Notes: a model not told the origin generated them from the letters alone. DNA of 64,000 nucleotides from an uncultured Bacteroidia bacterium (GCA_902801465.1 CADCIH010000007.1:42782-106781), one strand, 5' to 3'. Shown: positions 1 through 8,938, numbered from the stretch's first letter. A program made the numbers and translations.

Positions 1-353
1 ATGAGGCCGAAACCCCAGTTGAGCCAACAGGCCAAGGCGGAGATTCCTGTCACCAAGGCAATGGCTCCCGCTGGCGTCTTGGGCAAGGCTGCCATGGCGC
101 TGATGCCACGCTTCACCGTCGGGGCAGCTGCCAGCGCGGAACCAGTCACCAACACCAATGCCATCTGCATGGCAAAGGCCAATAGCGACCACACACCGTT
201 ACCCCAATGCTCCACGACCTCCAACGGGGTCTGGCGACATACGGGCATGGCGACAATAAAGGCCACCAACGTTAAGATGATGGCAAAAATAAAAGGCTCG
301 GGAAGGTACTTCTGGACGAGCTTGACGCAAAAACGAATGATTCTCTGGAACAT
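1..353 (-). CDS. atoE: Short-chain fatty acid transporter, AtoE family (N-terminal part; gene continues off the left edge)
   Basis: The minus strand is open from an ATG at 353 to the window edge, giving 117 residues that begin MFQRIIRFCVKLVQKYLPEP. The arrangement matches the start of AtoE/TIGR00366 short-chain fatty acid permeases: an amphipathic start, a first membrane segment (about residues 20-40), a second one containing LLAFAMQMALVLVTG, then PKTPAGAIALVTG and the motif LNWGFGL. The family imports acetoacetate or butyrate-type acids through the inner membrane. An overlapping open frame on the plus strand (1-366) has no recognisable protein features. A hairpin with a U-run ends only 4 bases before the start codon, and I see no promoter between it and the upstream gene. 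Family assignment is by recalled similarity; the C-terminal part is not visible. Confidence 0.82.
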   Translation of the reverse strand, partial: MFQRIIRFCVKLVQKYLPEPFIFAIILTLVAFIVAMPVCRQTPLEVVEHWGNGVWSLLAFAMQMALVLVTGSALAAAPTVKRGISAMAALPKTPAGAIALVTGISALACWLNWGFGL

Positions 354-356
354 CTT

Positions 357-392
357 AAAAAAATGAGGGTGACTAAAACCTTTTAGCCACCC
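357..392 (-). terminator. Hairpin plus U-run directly before the atoE-like start
   Basis: On the minus strand the arms are GGGTG-G-CTAAAA and TTTTAG-T-CACCC (plus-strand positions 367-378 and 381-392), with one internal mismatch and a 2-base loop. They are followed by seven U (A-run 357-363). It is placed like an intrinsic terminator for the YbjN-like gene ending at 414, but it ends 4 bases before the next start codon, so it could also act as an attenuator. Confidence 0.6.
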
Positions 393-413
393 TTGATTTT
401 AAAATATTAAATA

Positions 414-791
414 TTATTCAATATTTTTGTAGAACTTTTGTTGTGAAGTCATCAGAATGCCAAGCAGTCTGGGGAAGAGGTCGTCGAGTTCAGGAGTGGA
501 GTCCATCATGATCTCGGTGGCGCACCAAACACTGTCGCCAGCGACGGTCAGCTTCACGACCTTGGTGGTCTCGTTGACTTCGTTGATGGCCTCGAAGACG
601 GCGAAACGGTTGTCGTCGGTGACGTCATAGATACGAGGCATGGTGAGGTTGATGAACTGATTGTCCTCGTCGTTGTTGAAGAACAGGAAGTTGCGCATCT
701 GGTATTTGAACCAAATGTTGTTTCTGTCGTCGAATTCGGGAGCCAGTCCTTGTGACTTGAGGTAATTGAATACCATTTCTGAAGTTTTCAT
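414..791 (-). CDS. YbjN-like small protein (type III secretion chaperone-like fold)
   Basis: A 125-residue acidic cytoplasmic protein without signal peptide or membrane segment. The order of elements is a helical start (MKTSEMVFNYLKSQGLAPEF), a beta-rich core with FKYQMRNFLFFNNDED and FINLTMPRIYDV, a helix (FAVFEAINEVNETTK), and further strands before a C-terminal helix. This resembles the YbjN / type III secretion chaperone-like superfamily, whose members bind partner proteins. I assign it by pattern only. It lies 45 bases downstream of the kinase-AAA gene on the same strand with no promoter seen in between, so the two are probably cotranscribed and may work together, the small protein perhaps as adaptor or inhibitor. 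That link is inference from position. Confidence 0.5.
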   Translation of the reverse strand: MKTSEMVFNYLKSQGLAPEFDDRNNIWFKYQMRNFLFFNNDEDNQFINLTMPRIYDVTDDNRFAVFEAINEVNETTKVVKLTVAGDSVWCATEIMMDSTPELDDLFPRLLGILMTSQQKFYKNIE

Positions 792-836
792 GATTGAATT
801 TTTTAAGTTAACAATAAAGGTTATTATAAAAGGTGA

Positions 837-2648
837 TTATTTCTTGAATCCTATTCTCGGGAGGCTGTTTCTGCGTTCCACGCCGTCCATCTTCTCACGG
901 AGCTCTTCGTAGGAGCGTAGCAGTTCCCTGCTGACGGATGGTTTGGTCTCCTTGATGGTCTGCTCAAGCAGGGCTTGTGTGATCTTGGCGCGGGTGAAGG
1001 CAGCGGTCATGGCGGTGTCGTTGACGATGAAGGCGATGTCGCTGGCGATGTAACCGTCGGTCTGGTCGGAGAGGGCATCGAAGTCCATATGTTCAGCATC
1101 GTAGGGACGGCCTTTGAGGTAGATGGCGAACATCTCCTTGCGTGCGTCATGGTCGGGCATAGGCACATAGATGTGCTTGTCGAGACGCCCAGTGCGAAGC
1201 ACGGCGGGGTCGATCATGTCGGGCCTGTTGGTGGTGGCCACCACGAAGATGCCACGGTGCGAGCAGTTGTTCAACTGTGACAGGAACTCGTTGACCTCTG
1301 ACGACACGTAGGAGCTGCCTGGGGCGGAACGGTTAGGGACGAAGGCGTCGAACTCGTCGAAGCAGAGCACCGTGGGAGCGTTCTCCTCGGCTTGTTTGAA
1401 CAGCTTGCCGATCTTCTCCTGGCTGCCGTGGACATACACGCTGGCGAGGTCGGACGACTTGACCAGAATAAAGGCGAAGCCGGTCTGTTCGGCGAACTTC
1501 TCGGCAAAGAAGGTCTTACCGCATCCTGGAGGACCGTAAAGGAGCATGCCGTTGGGCGGGGTGAGCTTGTATTCCTCGGCGAGTTCCTTGTTTTGAAGCA
1601 CGAAGATGACCTTCTGCTGAAGCAGTTGCTTGAGCTCGTGCATGCCGGCGATGTCCTCGAAGCCGTGGCCGCTGCCTCTCTTCACCTCAATTGCGAGAGC
1701 GGTGGGGTCTTCACGGTCTTGCTGTCCCGAATTCTGGGAGTGTGATTGCGATCCGGAAGAGGACTTTCTGCCACCGCTACCGCTGGTACTGCTACTCTTC
1801 TTTCCTTCGATAATGGAGATGATCTCATCGGCAGAACGAAAACCATCGGTGATGGTGTTGGCCAGTCCCTTCGAGAGAATGTCCTTTACCTTCTGTTCGA
1901 CATTCAATTTGTCGAAGTCAATCTCCTGGTCGATACGGTAACGTTTCAGTTTGAGGATCTTCTGGGCGAAGCTTTGCCCAATGGGGAAGTCTGTCTCCCA
2001 AGGGGCCTTGCCAGTCAGCATGGCGTAAAGGACGGCGCATGCCGAGAACAGGTCGGTGCGCTCGTCGAAAACACCTGCTGAAGTGCCGTTGGCACAATAC
2101 AATGGGTCGAGGTCGACCGTGTCGAAGGGGATGGAGCCTTTGCAAGCTGCCGAGGCATGACCCATGTCGATGATCTCAGGCACGCCGCCCATGCTCTCCG
2201 ACAGCATGATGTTGGCCGGAGTGATGTCGTTGTGGACGATGTCGGCTTCGTGCAGGTACTTCAAGCCTTCCAAGATGCCTTTGAAGATACCCATGGCCTT
2301 TTCCTGGTCGAAAGCGCCTTCGCGAGCCATCTTGTCGGCCAGCACCTCGCCAGTGAAATAGTTCGTCACCACATAATGGCACTCGCCAAGATCCGTGGAA
2401 AGGCTGCCATCGGTGATGTACGACACGATGTTGGCATGCTTGACCTTTCTGAGAAGCATGATCTCCGTCACCTCGTGTGTGTCCTTGTCGAACAACTTGG
2501 CAGGTGTCTTCTTCAGGATGTATAGTTTAAGGAAATATGGATTGCCGTTCTGGTTGACGGCTTTGTAGGTCTCCGTGTATTCGTTCAGCTTAATCAGGCT
2601 CTGTATGGTGTAATCACCGATAGTAAGGCCGGTGTTCAATGCGCTCAT
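837..2648 (-). CDS. Fusion protein: Ser/Thr protein kinase-like domain + AAA+ ATPase
   Basis: 603 residues in two parts. Residues 1-282 have a protein-kinase fold: likely ATP lysine K41 (FLKLY), catalytic loop VHNDITPANIML (D141, N146; the usual HRD reads HND) and a magnesium motif reading DMG (161-163) instead of DFG. A Ser/Gly/Gln-rich linker follows (283-312). Residues about 325-560 are a CDC48/FtsH/spastin-type AAA+ module: Walker A GPPGCGKT (372-379), Walker B VLCFDEFDAF (D431, E432), and a second region of homology ATTNRPDMIDPAVLRTGRLD with candidate arginine fingers R485 and R488. No signal peptide or membrane segment is visible. Essential kinase residues are present, so activity is plausible. 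Substrates are unknown. It is cotranscribed with the YbjN-like gene. Confidence 0.85.
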   Translation of the reverse strand: MSALNTGLTIGDYTIQSLIKLNEYTETYKAVNQNGNPYFLKLYILKKTPAKLFDKDTHEVTEIMLLRKVKHANIVSYITDGSLSTDLGECHYVVTNYFTGEVLADKMAREGAFDQEKAMGIFKGILEGLKYLHEADIVHNDITPANIMLSESMGGVPEIIDMGHASAACKGSIPFDTVDLDPLYCANGTSAGVFDERTDLFSACAVLYAMLTGKAPWETDFPIGQSFAQKILKLKRYRIDQEIDFDKLNVEQKVKDILSKGLANTITDGFRSADEIISIIEGKKSSSTSGSGGRKSSSGSQSHSQNSGQQDREDPTALAIEVKRGSGHGFEDIAGMHELKQLLQQKVIFVLQNKELAEEYKLTPPNGMLLYGPPGCGKTFFAEKFAEQTGFAFILVKSSDLASVYVHGSQEKIGKLFKQAEENAPTVLCFDEFDAFVPNRSAPGSSYVSSEVNEFLSQLNNCSHRGIFVVATTNRPDMIDPAVLRTGRLDKHIYVPMPDHDARKEMFAIYLKGRPYDAEHMDFDALSDQTDGYIASDIAFIVNDTAMTAAFTRAKITQALLEQTIKETKPSVSRELLRSYEELREKMDGVERRNSLPRIGFKK

Positions 2649-2678
2649 TAAAAAATTTTTTTAAGAAAAATTAGATTG

Positions 2679-2709
2679 CAAATATAATATTGTTTTTTAG
2701 TATTTGCAA
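2679..2709 (-). promoter_or_regulatory. Bacteroidota-type promoter for the kinase-AAA gene
   Basis: On the minus strand, TTG (2707-2709) is followed by a 20-base spacer and TATATTTG (2679-2686), fitting the TTTG / TAnnTTTG consensus. It lies about 30 bases upstream of the start codon at 2648. Confidence 0.65.
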
Positions 2710-2726
2710 GCGCTCTTAAAAAAAAT

Positions 2727-4097
2727 TCAGTCAGCGACTTCGGAGTTGCTTGAGACGGGGTGATTCAATGCTCCAGGTTGGTCGTGGTCCTTGAACATCT
2801 CAACCATTACCTTGGAGAAGTCGGACTCCTTGCCTGCATCGCTCTTGGGGATTTTGTTCTTGCGTGCAATCAAGGGTATCAGGATCGAATTGATGACGAT
2901 GCTGAAAAGGATGACCGAGAACACGATGTTCCGGATGAAAAAGCCCGTCTCCACATCGGGGATGAAAGCCATGGCCTGAGTGGCCAACACAGCCGCAGTG
3001 AGTCCCTTCGGCGTGGTTACCGACATGTACATCCGCTCCTGGGTGGGAATCTGGTACTTGTTCTGTATTGCCAGCCGGACCACCGGGAAACGAACCGCAT
3101 AAAGCAACACCGTGATGGCAAGCCCGATCACGATGGGTTGCCAGGCGTATAGCTGGATCGAAATGCCTACATATACAAAGAAGAAAGTCTTCAACAGCAG
3201 CACCAACTCGCTGAACAACGCACGCTCGGTGTCGTTGAGGTTGGCGGGACGTTTCTTGATGACTTTTTTCAACATTCCGTCGTAAATGCCATCGATGTTG
3301 GCCATGCCGATACCGAAAGCCAAAGCGGCAATGGCGCCACTGTAGCCCATCCACTCGTTGATGCCGTAGATGATAAACACGAAAGCGGGGGTGGTGAGCA
3401 CCGAATATTTGATCTCTCGCACCTTGTCCAAGATGAGCGCCCAGAAAATGGCCCCTAACAACCCGATGAGGGTGGCCAAGATGAACGAGGAGAAGATGTC
3501 ACCGAAGATCATGCCGAACTCGACATGTTTCGACTTGACGGCGTGAAGCAAAGCCAACGCCAACACGATGCTGAACACATTGCCTATGGCAGCCTCCAAA
3601 ATCAAAATGGTGGCGCTTTTCTGCGACATCTTCAACTGCCGCACTGTGGGGATGACCACCGCCGAAGCGGTCCCACCAAGGACACAGCCCATCGTCAGAC
3701 TGATGACGGGATCGACCTTCAAACCCAACCAAACCACCAACCATACCACAATGGCCGAAACCACAAAATTCAAAGCGGTCAATTTGAGCGAAGGCTTGAA
3801 AGAATCTTTTAAGTTGTTGAAACTCAGTTGAATACCACTTTCAAAAAGGATGAGCACCAAGGTGACGGCCGACAAAATGCTCCCGAGCAAGGTGAGCTTG
3901 TCAGAGTCCACCAAATGGGTCAAAGGACCGATGACGAGACCGATCAAGATTAGGAACAACACGTCAGGGATGCGGCGCTTGCTGAAAATGGAGCTGAAGA
4001 GGTGCGCGGCAAAAATCAACAGGCCTATGATGGCGATGATCAATCCAATCTTGCTCGATGAAAGCCCTGTGGAGATGATTTGACTCGTACTATCCAT
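2727..4097 (-). CDS. Cation/proton antiporter-like membrane protein (CPA family), putative ion-site Asp missing
   Basis: A membrane protein of 456 residues from ATG 4097, or 459 from a GTG at 4106 that overlaps the stop of the upstream paralogue by four bases. It has about twelve hydrophobic segments and CPA-type motifs: the strand-break GGTASAVVIP and the following helix. At the place where CPA1 proteins carry ND and the upstream paralogue has ESAFSD, this protein reads EAAIGN. The conserved aspartate is therefore Asn (N173 from the ATG). The C-terminus is a short hydrophilic tail without an RCK domain. It may exchange Na+ or K+ for H+, or may have lost transport activity and act with its neighbour. 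The family is clear; the substrate is not known. Confidence 0.8.
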   Translation of the reverse strand: MDSTSQIISTGLSSSKIGLIIAIIGLLIFAAHLFSSIFSKRRIPDVLFLILIGLVIGPLTHLVDSDKLTLLGSILSAVTLVLILFESGIQLSFNNLKDSFKPSLKLTALNFVVSAIVVWLVVWLGLKVDPVISLTMGCVLGGTASAVVIPTVRQLKMSQKSATILILEAAIGNVFSIVLALALLHAVKSKHVEFGMIFGDIFSSFILATLIGLLGAIFWALILDKVREIKYSVLTTPAFVFIIYGINEWMGYSGAIAALAFGIGMANIDGIYDGMLKKVIKKRPANLNDTERALFSELVLLLKTFFFVYVGISIQLYAWQPIVIGLAITVLLYAVRFPVVRLAIQNKYQIPTQERMYMSVTTPKGLTAAVLATQAMAFIPDVETGFFIRNIVFSVILFSIVINSILIPLIARKNKIPKSDAGKESDFSKVMVEMFKDHDQPGALNHPVSSNSEVAD

Positions 4098-4102
4098 AAA
4101 AA

Positions 4103-5470
4103 TCACTCTTGTTCAAGCATTTCGGTGATGCTGGGATCTTTCTTCCCGTCAAAACACCTTCTGTATAAACGGCTGATGGCATTGTTCTTCTCCATCACTG
4201 GTACCAAAATGGAGGTGAAGATGATGCTAAACAAAATTACGGCAAACACGATGTTCTGGATCATCTCTCCTCCCGCGATGCCATGTTGCATCGGAATGGT
4301 GGCTAACACAGCCGCGGCAAGTCCTTTGGGAACAATGCCTGACATGAACATCTTGTCCTCCAACAAAATGCTCTCTTTCTCACGGTTGACGGAGAGCTTG
4401 ACGATGGGGATGCGCAAAACAAACAACACCATGGTGATAAGCAATCCGATGAGGATGGGTAGCCATTGGTCGATCTTGATCGAGATGCCGATATAGATGA
4501 AGAAGAAGGTCTTCAGCAGGAATACCACCTCGCTGAAAAGTTGTTGTTCCGTCTCATTGAGTTTGGTGGGATGCTCCTTGAACAACTTCTTCACGATGGA
4601 ACTGCTGCCATAGATCGAGTCGATGTTGGCCATGCCAATGCCAAAAGCCAACGCCGCAATGGCACCGCTGAAACCGAGCCACTCGTTGAGACCATAGACG
4701 ATGAACACAAAGGCAGGGGTGGTGAGGATGGAGTTCTTGACGTGCCTGACACGGTTGAGGACATACGACCAGAGGATGGAGGCGATGATGCCGATCACCG
4801 TGGCCAGGATGAACGAGGAAATGATCTCGCCAATCACCCGACCCACATTCATCGAGCCGGACTGGATGGCCTGCATGAACGCCCAAGCGAAGACGATGCA
4901 AAGCACATCGCTAAAGGCCGACTCGAGAATGAGGATGGTGCCACCTTTCTCGCTGATCTTCAATTGCTTAACCATGGGTATGACCACCGCCGAGGAGGTG
5001 CCGCCAAGAATGGCGCCCAACATCAGGCTGGTCAAGAAGTTGACCTTGGCAATCAAACCCAAAAGGGCCACAACCACCATCGTGACGAAGAAGTTGATCA
5101 GGGTAAGCTTCATGGTCCCCCTGATGGAGTTCAGCAAGGTGTTGAAGTTCAGCTGAGTACCACTCTCAAACAAGATGATGACCAAAGTGATGGTGGTGAA
5201 CACACTGGCCACCGACCCCAAATCGGAAGGCTTGACCCAACCGAACAATGGACCGATCAACAAGCCTATGATCATCAACAGCAACACGTCAGGGATGCGC
5301 TTGCGGCTGAAGATCTCAGTGAACAGATGCGCAGCAAAGATGAGCAGGCCTAGGATGGCGATGGTCAGACCAGTGTTGGAAGAAGCCTCGGCGTTGGCCG
5401 ATTGCTGTACCATTTCCTGTACTTCTGGCGTGACGAGCGTGTCGATGACTTGTTGGATGGTGTCGGGCAT
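4103..5470 (-). CDS. Cation/proton antiporter (CPA family)
   Basis: 455 residues. A hydrophilic start of about 30 residues is followed by roughly twelve membrane segments. Family motifs are RIPDVLLLMIIGLLIGPLFG, LFESGTQLNF, GGTSSAVVIP and ESAFSDVLCIV, where D188 is the expected ion-binding aspartate. The protein should sit in the inner membrane and exchange monovalent cations for protons. It is closely related to the next gene downstream, and the two genes overlap or abut (GTGA), which points to tandem duplication and translational coupling. The start ATG at 5470 follows a pyrimidine-rich heptamer repeat ending in CACCC. Na+ versus K+ preference cannot be read from sequence. Confidence 0.85.
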   Translation of the reverse strand: MPDTIQQVIDTLVTPEVQEMVQQSANAEASSNTGLTIAILGLLIFAAHLFTEIFSRKRIPDVLLLMIIGLLIGPLFGWVKPSDLGSVASVFTTITLVIILFESGTQLNFNTLLNSIRGTMKLTLINFFVTMVVVALLGLIAKVNFLTSLMLGAILGGTSSAVVIPMVKQLKISEKGGTILILESAFSDVLCIVFAWAFMQAIQSGSMNVGRVIGEIISSFILATVIGIIASILWSYVLNRVRHVKNSILTTPAFVFIVYGLNEWLGFSGAIAALAFGIGMANIDSIYGSSSIVKKLFKEHPTKLNETEQQLFSEVVFLLKTFFFIYIGISIKIDQWLPILIGLLITMVLFVLRIPIVKLSVNREKESILLEDKMFMSGIVPKGLAAAVLATIPMQHGIAGGEMIQNIVFAVILFSIIFTSILVPVMEKNNAISRLYRRCFDGKKDPSITEMLEQE

Positions 5471-5500
5471 GGGTGGAAAGTTGAGAGTGGAAAGTGGAGA
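5471..5500. repeat. Short heptamer-like repeat spacer
   Basis: The whole spacer between the C25 protease stop (5502) and the antiporter start (5470) consists of GTGGAAA / GTTGAGA / GTGGAAA / GTGGAGA units on the plus strand, with a period of 7. In the transcript it is pyrimidine-rich and ends directly at the ATG. Confidence 0.7.
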
Positions 5501-5501
5501 G

Positions 5502-8500
5502 TTATTCTTTTACGAAATTGATAGTAGAGGCGTGGGTGGCGCTCTTTATCGTGACGAAGTACACGCCTTGGCTGAGATGGCTCAGGTCCATGGTGGTCGT
5601 GCCGTTGCCTTGGCAATGGTGCATGACCTGACCGAGACTGTTGAACACGGTCACGTCGCAGTCTTCCTCAGGCAGGCTGATGCTGAAACAGCCGTTGTTG
5701 GGGTTGGGATAGACGGCGGGAGCGTTGACGGTGGCCTCAGTACCCATGGTGATGAGTGTGGCGGCGGGGAACACCACGTCGTCGATCCAAGCACAGTCGC
5801 TGCCGCTTGTCATCGAGACGTCCTTGGTGTATTCCCATCTGAGTTCGTGGCTGCCAGGAGTCAAAGCGAATGTGGCTTGTGTCCATGAGACTTCACCTGA
5901 CCAGTTGCCCTGTTCCATGCCGTCAATCTTGAAATACAACTTGTCGTAGTTGGATTCGGAAGACACTTTGTAATAGAAGCTTATCTCGCTTTCGGTGGCG
6001 ACATCCAAGTTGATGTAAAGGGTTGAGGTCTCGTAGTTGCCGATGGCTGACGACTTGGCGCAGTAGCTGCCCTGATGGGGGTTCTGGTTCACGATCTCCC
6101 ATGCATAGATGGGGCTGGTGCTCTGCCAGTCAAAGGCGGTGAAGTCGCCTGTCTCGAAGCCTTCCGTCGACTGTCCGACAGGGATGTAGTAAGAATCCAT
6201 CAACACATAATGACCATGCTGGACAGCGAAGGGCAACTCGTAAACAGCACCCATGACGGCGTTGTCACCCAGCGAGAATTCCATGTCGGCAGTGAACTCT
6301 TGTCCAGGGAAGATGTTCTGGAAGTTCCACTGGCTGGTGGTGATGTTGATCTCGGGATGTGAGTTGTAGACATCGAAGCGGGCCGTAGGTGAGGTGGCAC
6401 CTCCGTTGTTCTTGAACACGAAATGCACTATGCCGTTGCCTCCGGGGCTGAGGTAGGAACCTGAGGCGATATCCAGGGCGGTGCTCATCAGTTGGAATTC
6501 AGGAGCAAAGACTCTGGCGTTGAAATGGCTCTCCCAGGTGTTGCTGCCATCAGTGCAGCTGAGGTTGAAACGGACCATGGTGTTGTTGGGAACGTCGTCG
6601 CTGACAGTGAAGGAGAAGGCGTTCTCGAGTGTGACGCTCTGGCTGCCATTGAGGTTGCCCACATTGACTGTAGGCTGGTTGATGGTGATGTATTCGCTGT
6701 CGGTGGAAAGGGTGGCGGTCACGTTGTTGGCGTTGACGGAACCGACGTTTTTGACATTCATGTTGAAGGTGTAGCTGCCGTTGAACTCGATTTGATCGCC
6801 TCCGTTGAGGATGTAGCTGTCGTAAACCACATAGGGGGTGTTGCTCGGCACGCTCATCAGCTCGATGGACTGGGGCCAGCTGCTAATGCCGGTCACTTTC
6901 ATGATCATGGTGCCCACGCTCTGGAGGCCGCCTTCGAAGACAACCTCGGCCTCACCACTCTCGTCGGTGATGCCCATGGCGATCACCTCGTCGTCCATGA
7001 AGACGAGGCAACGGAAGTTCTTCAAGGGAGCTCCGCTCGGGTCGGTGACGTTGACAGTCATCGATGGTGATCCCAGGACGATCTGGGAGGGGCATTCCAC
7101 CGTGGCGGTGTAGGGCTCGTCGAGCCAAACGTTGACGGCGCCGTCGCCGAGGACGTTCATGTCGTAGAAGTTCCAACGCAAGGCGCCTTCTTCCCATTGT
7201 CCGGGGGCGGTGACCCAAGGGGCGGTCATGGTCTTGCCTTCAGAGATGGCGCAACCAAGCAAACCGATCCTGTCGTTCCACTGGGCGTCTGTCATCTCTC
7301 TCTCGAGGTGGCATCCGGGGCCCTCGGTCTGACCTTCGTTGAACCAGCCGTAACGTGAGTTGCCGATGACGGCCACGGCGAAGTTCTCGATCTTGACCAT
7401 GTCCTCAAGGATGCACTCCTCGTCGAAAGCACCGCAGTCGCATCCTTGGGTGTGGAAGAAGGTGTAGTTGTGGGTGACACCGTTGGCACCTGAGAAGTCG
7501 TTGTTGTTGATGCTGTACCATCCAGCCACAAAGCCTGAGTTGGCGTGACCGTCGTGATGCACGTAGCTGGTGCCGGCGTTGATGGCCTGTTTCAGCAGGC
7601 TGCCACTCCAGTTGCCCTGTTCCTCATAGAGTTTGGTGAAGTCGTAGTCGACAGGGTAGCAGGTAGTGGTGTATCCGTTGTCGTCGTGGGTGCCAATCAG
7701 CAGCTCGAGGTAGTCGGAACCGTTGGAGTTGGGGTTGTCATAGAGATGCTCACCTGCCAGGATGACCTTGTTGAACTCGTTCAGCACGGGATTTTGTTGG
7801 TAGGAGAGGGTCTTGTGGATCATGTTCTGCAGGTCGGTCTGGGTGTTGAACGACATGCGGCTCATGCCGATCTCAGGCAGCAGGTCGTCTTCACCGGGCT
7901 CTCCGAAACGGTTGTCGCCATCGTCGTTCCAGTTGCCGTCCAAGCCGCAATAGTAAAGGTCGGCAGGGATGTTGCCGCTTTCCTGGTTGCCGCCGCCGGA
8001 AGTCACATAACAATACAAGCCGCGGTAAGGCACGAGGTTGACGTCGCCGCCAAGCACCACCATAAGGATGCCGTTGTTTTGGTATTCTTGGATGATGTAG
8101 TTGCGGATCTTCTCCTGGTTGTCGGCGCCGCTCATGGCAGAATAGATCTCGGCAGTGGTGACGATGCGGTTGCGGAGACCGATGCCATTGTAGTAATTGC
8201 AATAATCGTCGTAGCTGTTTACGAAGCTCTGGTCGGTGATGATCAGAACGTCGTAAGCGTTCACCTCACGGCCTCTGGTAGCGTAGCTTTCCATCATCTC
8301 AGGGTTCTGAGCCAGGCGTCTCACGCTGTTCTTGACCTCGGGCGTGGACCAAAGCATGTCGCTGTGGTCAGCCTTGGCAGCCTTCAAGTGGACGCGCACC
8401 TTGGCCGACTTGGCATACATCACCTTGCCAGTTGAAGGGATGTACTGGACCGGGGTGAAGGCCGAGAAAGCAAAGGCATAGCCGTTTTTGTACTGGGTGG

Positions 8501-8891
8501 TCACCACGCCATGGTTCTGGGCCGGATACACGGCTTTCGAAGCGTAAAGCTTCTCGTCTTTAACCAAAGCTCTGGGCGTGATGTCGTTGGTAGTCCTCGA
8601 AGGCTGATATGGGAAGAGCTGAATGTCGTTTGCAAGCTCTTGGAAATCAAATAACTCCACTTCGATGGATTCGGCTTCTTGTCCCTGAGGAAGCAAGAGA
8701 CTGACGTTTTGCCATGGCAGCGAGGGCTGTCCGGCAAGAGCTGATTGCATGCAACCGCGCATCTGAACCTGTTGGTAACCTTCAAGTTCAGTGATGGTAG
8801 GTGCGCTGAAATGATAGTCCATTTCAATGGTTTGCGCGAAAGTAAAAGCGCAAATCATTGAAAACAAAACGATTAATGATAATTTTCTCAT
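5502..8891 (-). CDS. Gingipain-like C25 cysteine peptidase exported by T9SS
   Basis: 1129 residues. The signal peptide (1-19) ends at AFTFAQ. A propeptide-like region is followed by a C25 caspase-like catalytic region (about 205-600) opening with YDVLIITD. Probable catalytic residues are His449 in DGHANSG and Cys484 in TQGCDCGAF, aligned by eye with the GHG and CVNGDF sites of arginine gingipain. After it come Ig-like beta domains (about 630-900), a cleaved-adhesin/MAM-like domain ending in CAWIDDVVF, and a C-terminal T9SS sorting domain (about 1050-1129; YPNPNNGCF, LSQGVYFVTI). The protein should be secreted across the outer membrane and anchored or released after tail removal. Arg/Lys specificity cannot be inferred. 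It is divergent from ddh. Confidence 0.88.
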   Translation of the reverse strand: MRKLSLIVLFSMICAFTFAQTIEMDYHFSAPTITELEGYQQVQMRGCMQSALAGQPSLPWQNVSLLLPQGQEAESIEVELFDFQELANDIQLFPYQPSRTTNDITPRALVKDEKLYASKAVYPAQNHGVVTTQYKNGYAFAFSAFTPVQYIPSTGKVMYAKSAKVRVHLKAAKADHSDMLWSTPEVKNSVRRLAQNPEMMESYATRGREVNAYDVLIITDQSFVNSYDDYCNYYNGIGLRNRIVTTAEIYSAMSGADNQEKIRNYIIQEYQNNGILMVVLGGDVNLVPYRGLYCYVTSGGGNQESGNIPADLYYCGLDGNWNDDGDNRFGEPGEDDLLPEIGMSRMSFNTQTDLQNMIHKTLSYQQNPVLNEFNKVILAGEHLYDNPNSNGSDYLELLIGTHDDNGYTTTCYPVDYDFTKLYEEQGNWSGSLLKQAINAGTSYVHHDGHANSGFVAGWYSINNNDFSGANGVTHNYTFFHTQGCDCGAFDEECILEDMVKIENFAVAVIGNSRYGWFNEGQTEGPGCHLEREMTDAQWNDRIGLLGCAISEGKTMTAPWVTAPGQWEEGALRWNFYDMNVLGDGAVNVWLDEPYTATVECPSQIVLGSPSMTVNVTDPSGAPLKNFRCLVFMDDEVIAMGITDESGEAEVVFEGGLQSVGTMIMKVTGISSWPQSIELMSVPSNTPYVVYDSYILNGGDQIEFNGSYTFNMNVKNVGSVNANNVTATLSTDSEYITINQPTVNVGNLNGSQSVTLENAFSFTVSDDVPNNTMVRFNLSCTDGSNTWESHFNARVFAPEFQLMSTALDIASGSYLSPGGNGIVHFVFKNNGGATSPTARFDVYNSHPEINITTSQWNFQNIFPGQEFTADMEFSLGDNAVMGAVYELPFAVQHGHYVLMDSYYIPVGQSTEGFETGDFTAFDWQSTSPIYAWEIVNQNPHQGSYCAKSSAIGNYETSTLYINLDVATESEISFYYKVSSESNYDKLYFKIDGMEQGNWSGEVSWTQATFALTPGSHELRWEYTKDVSMTSGSDCAWIDDVVFPAATLITMGTEATVNAPAVYPNPNNGCFSISLPEEDCDVTVFNSLGQVMHHCQGNGTTTMDLSHLSQGVYFVTIKSATHASTINFVKE

Positions 8892-8938
8892 AAAATATGT
8901 TTTTAATAATTGATGCTTAAAAATAGATGTAAAAAGAA

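Noticed and set aside
1-366. Plus-strand open frame of 121 codons at the left edge
   Set aside because: It has no protein-like features and is antisense to the clear AtoE-family reading on the minus strand, which is open to the window edge.
7545-8435. 296-codon plus-strand frame inside the C25 protease gene
   Set aside because: Val/Ala-rich antisense shadow with no recognisable domain.
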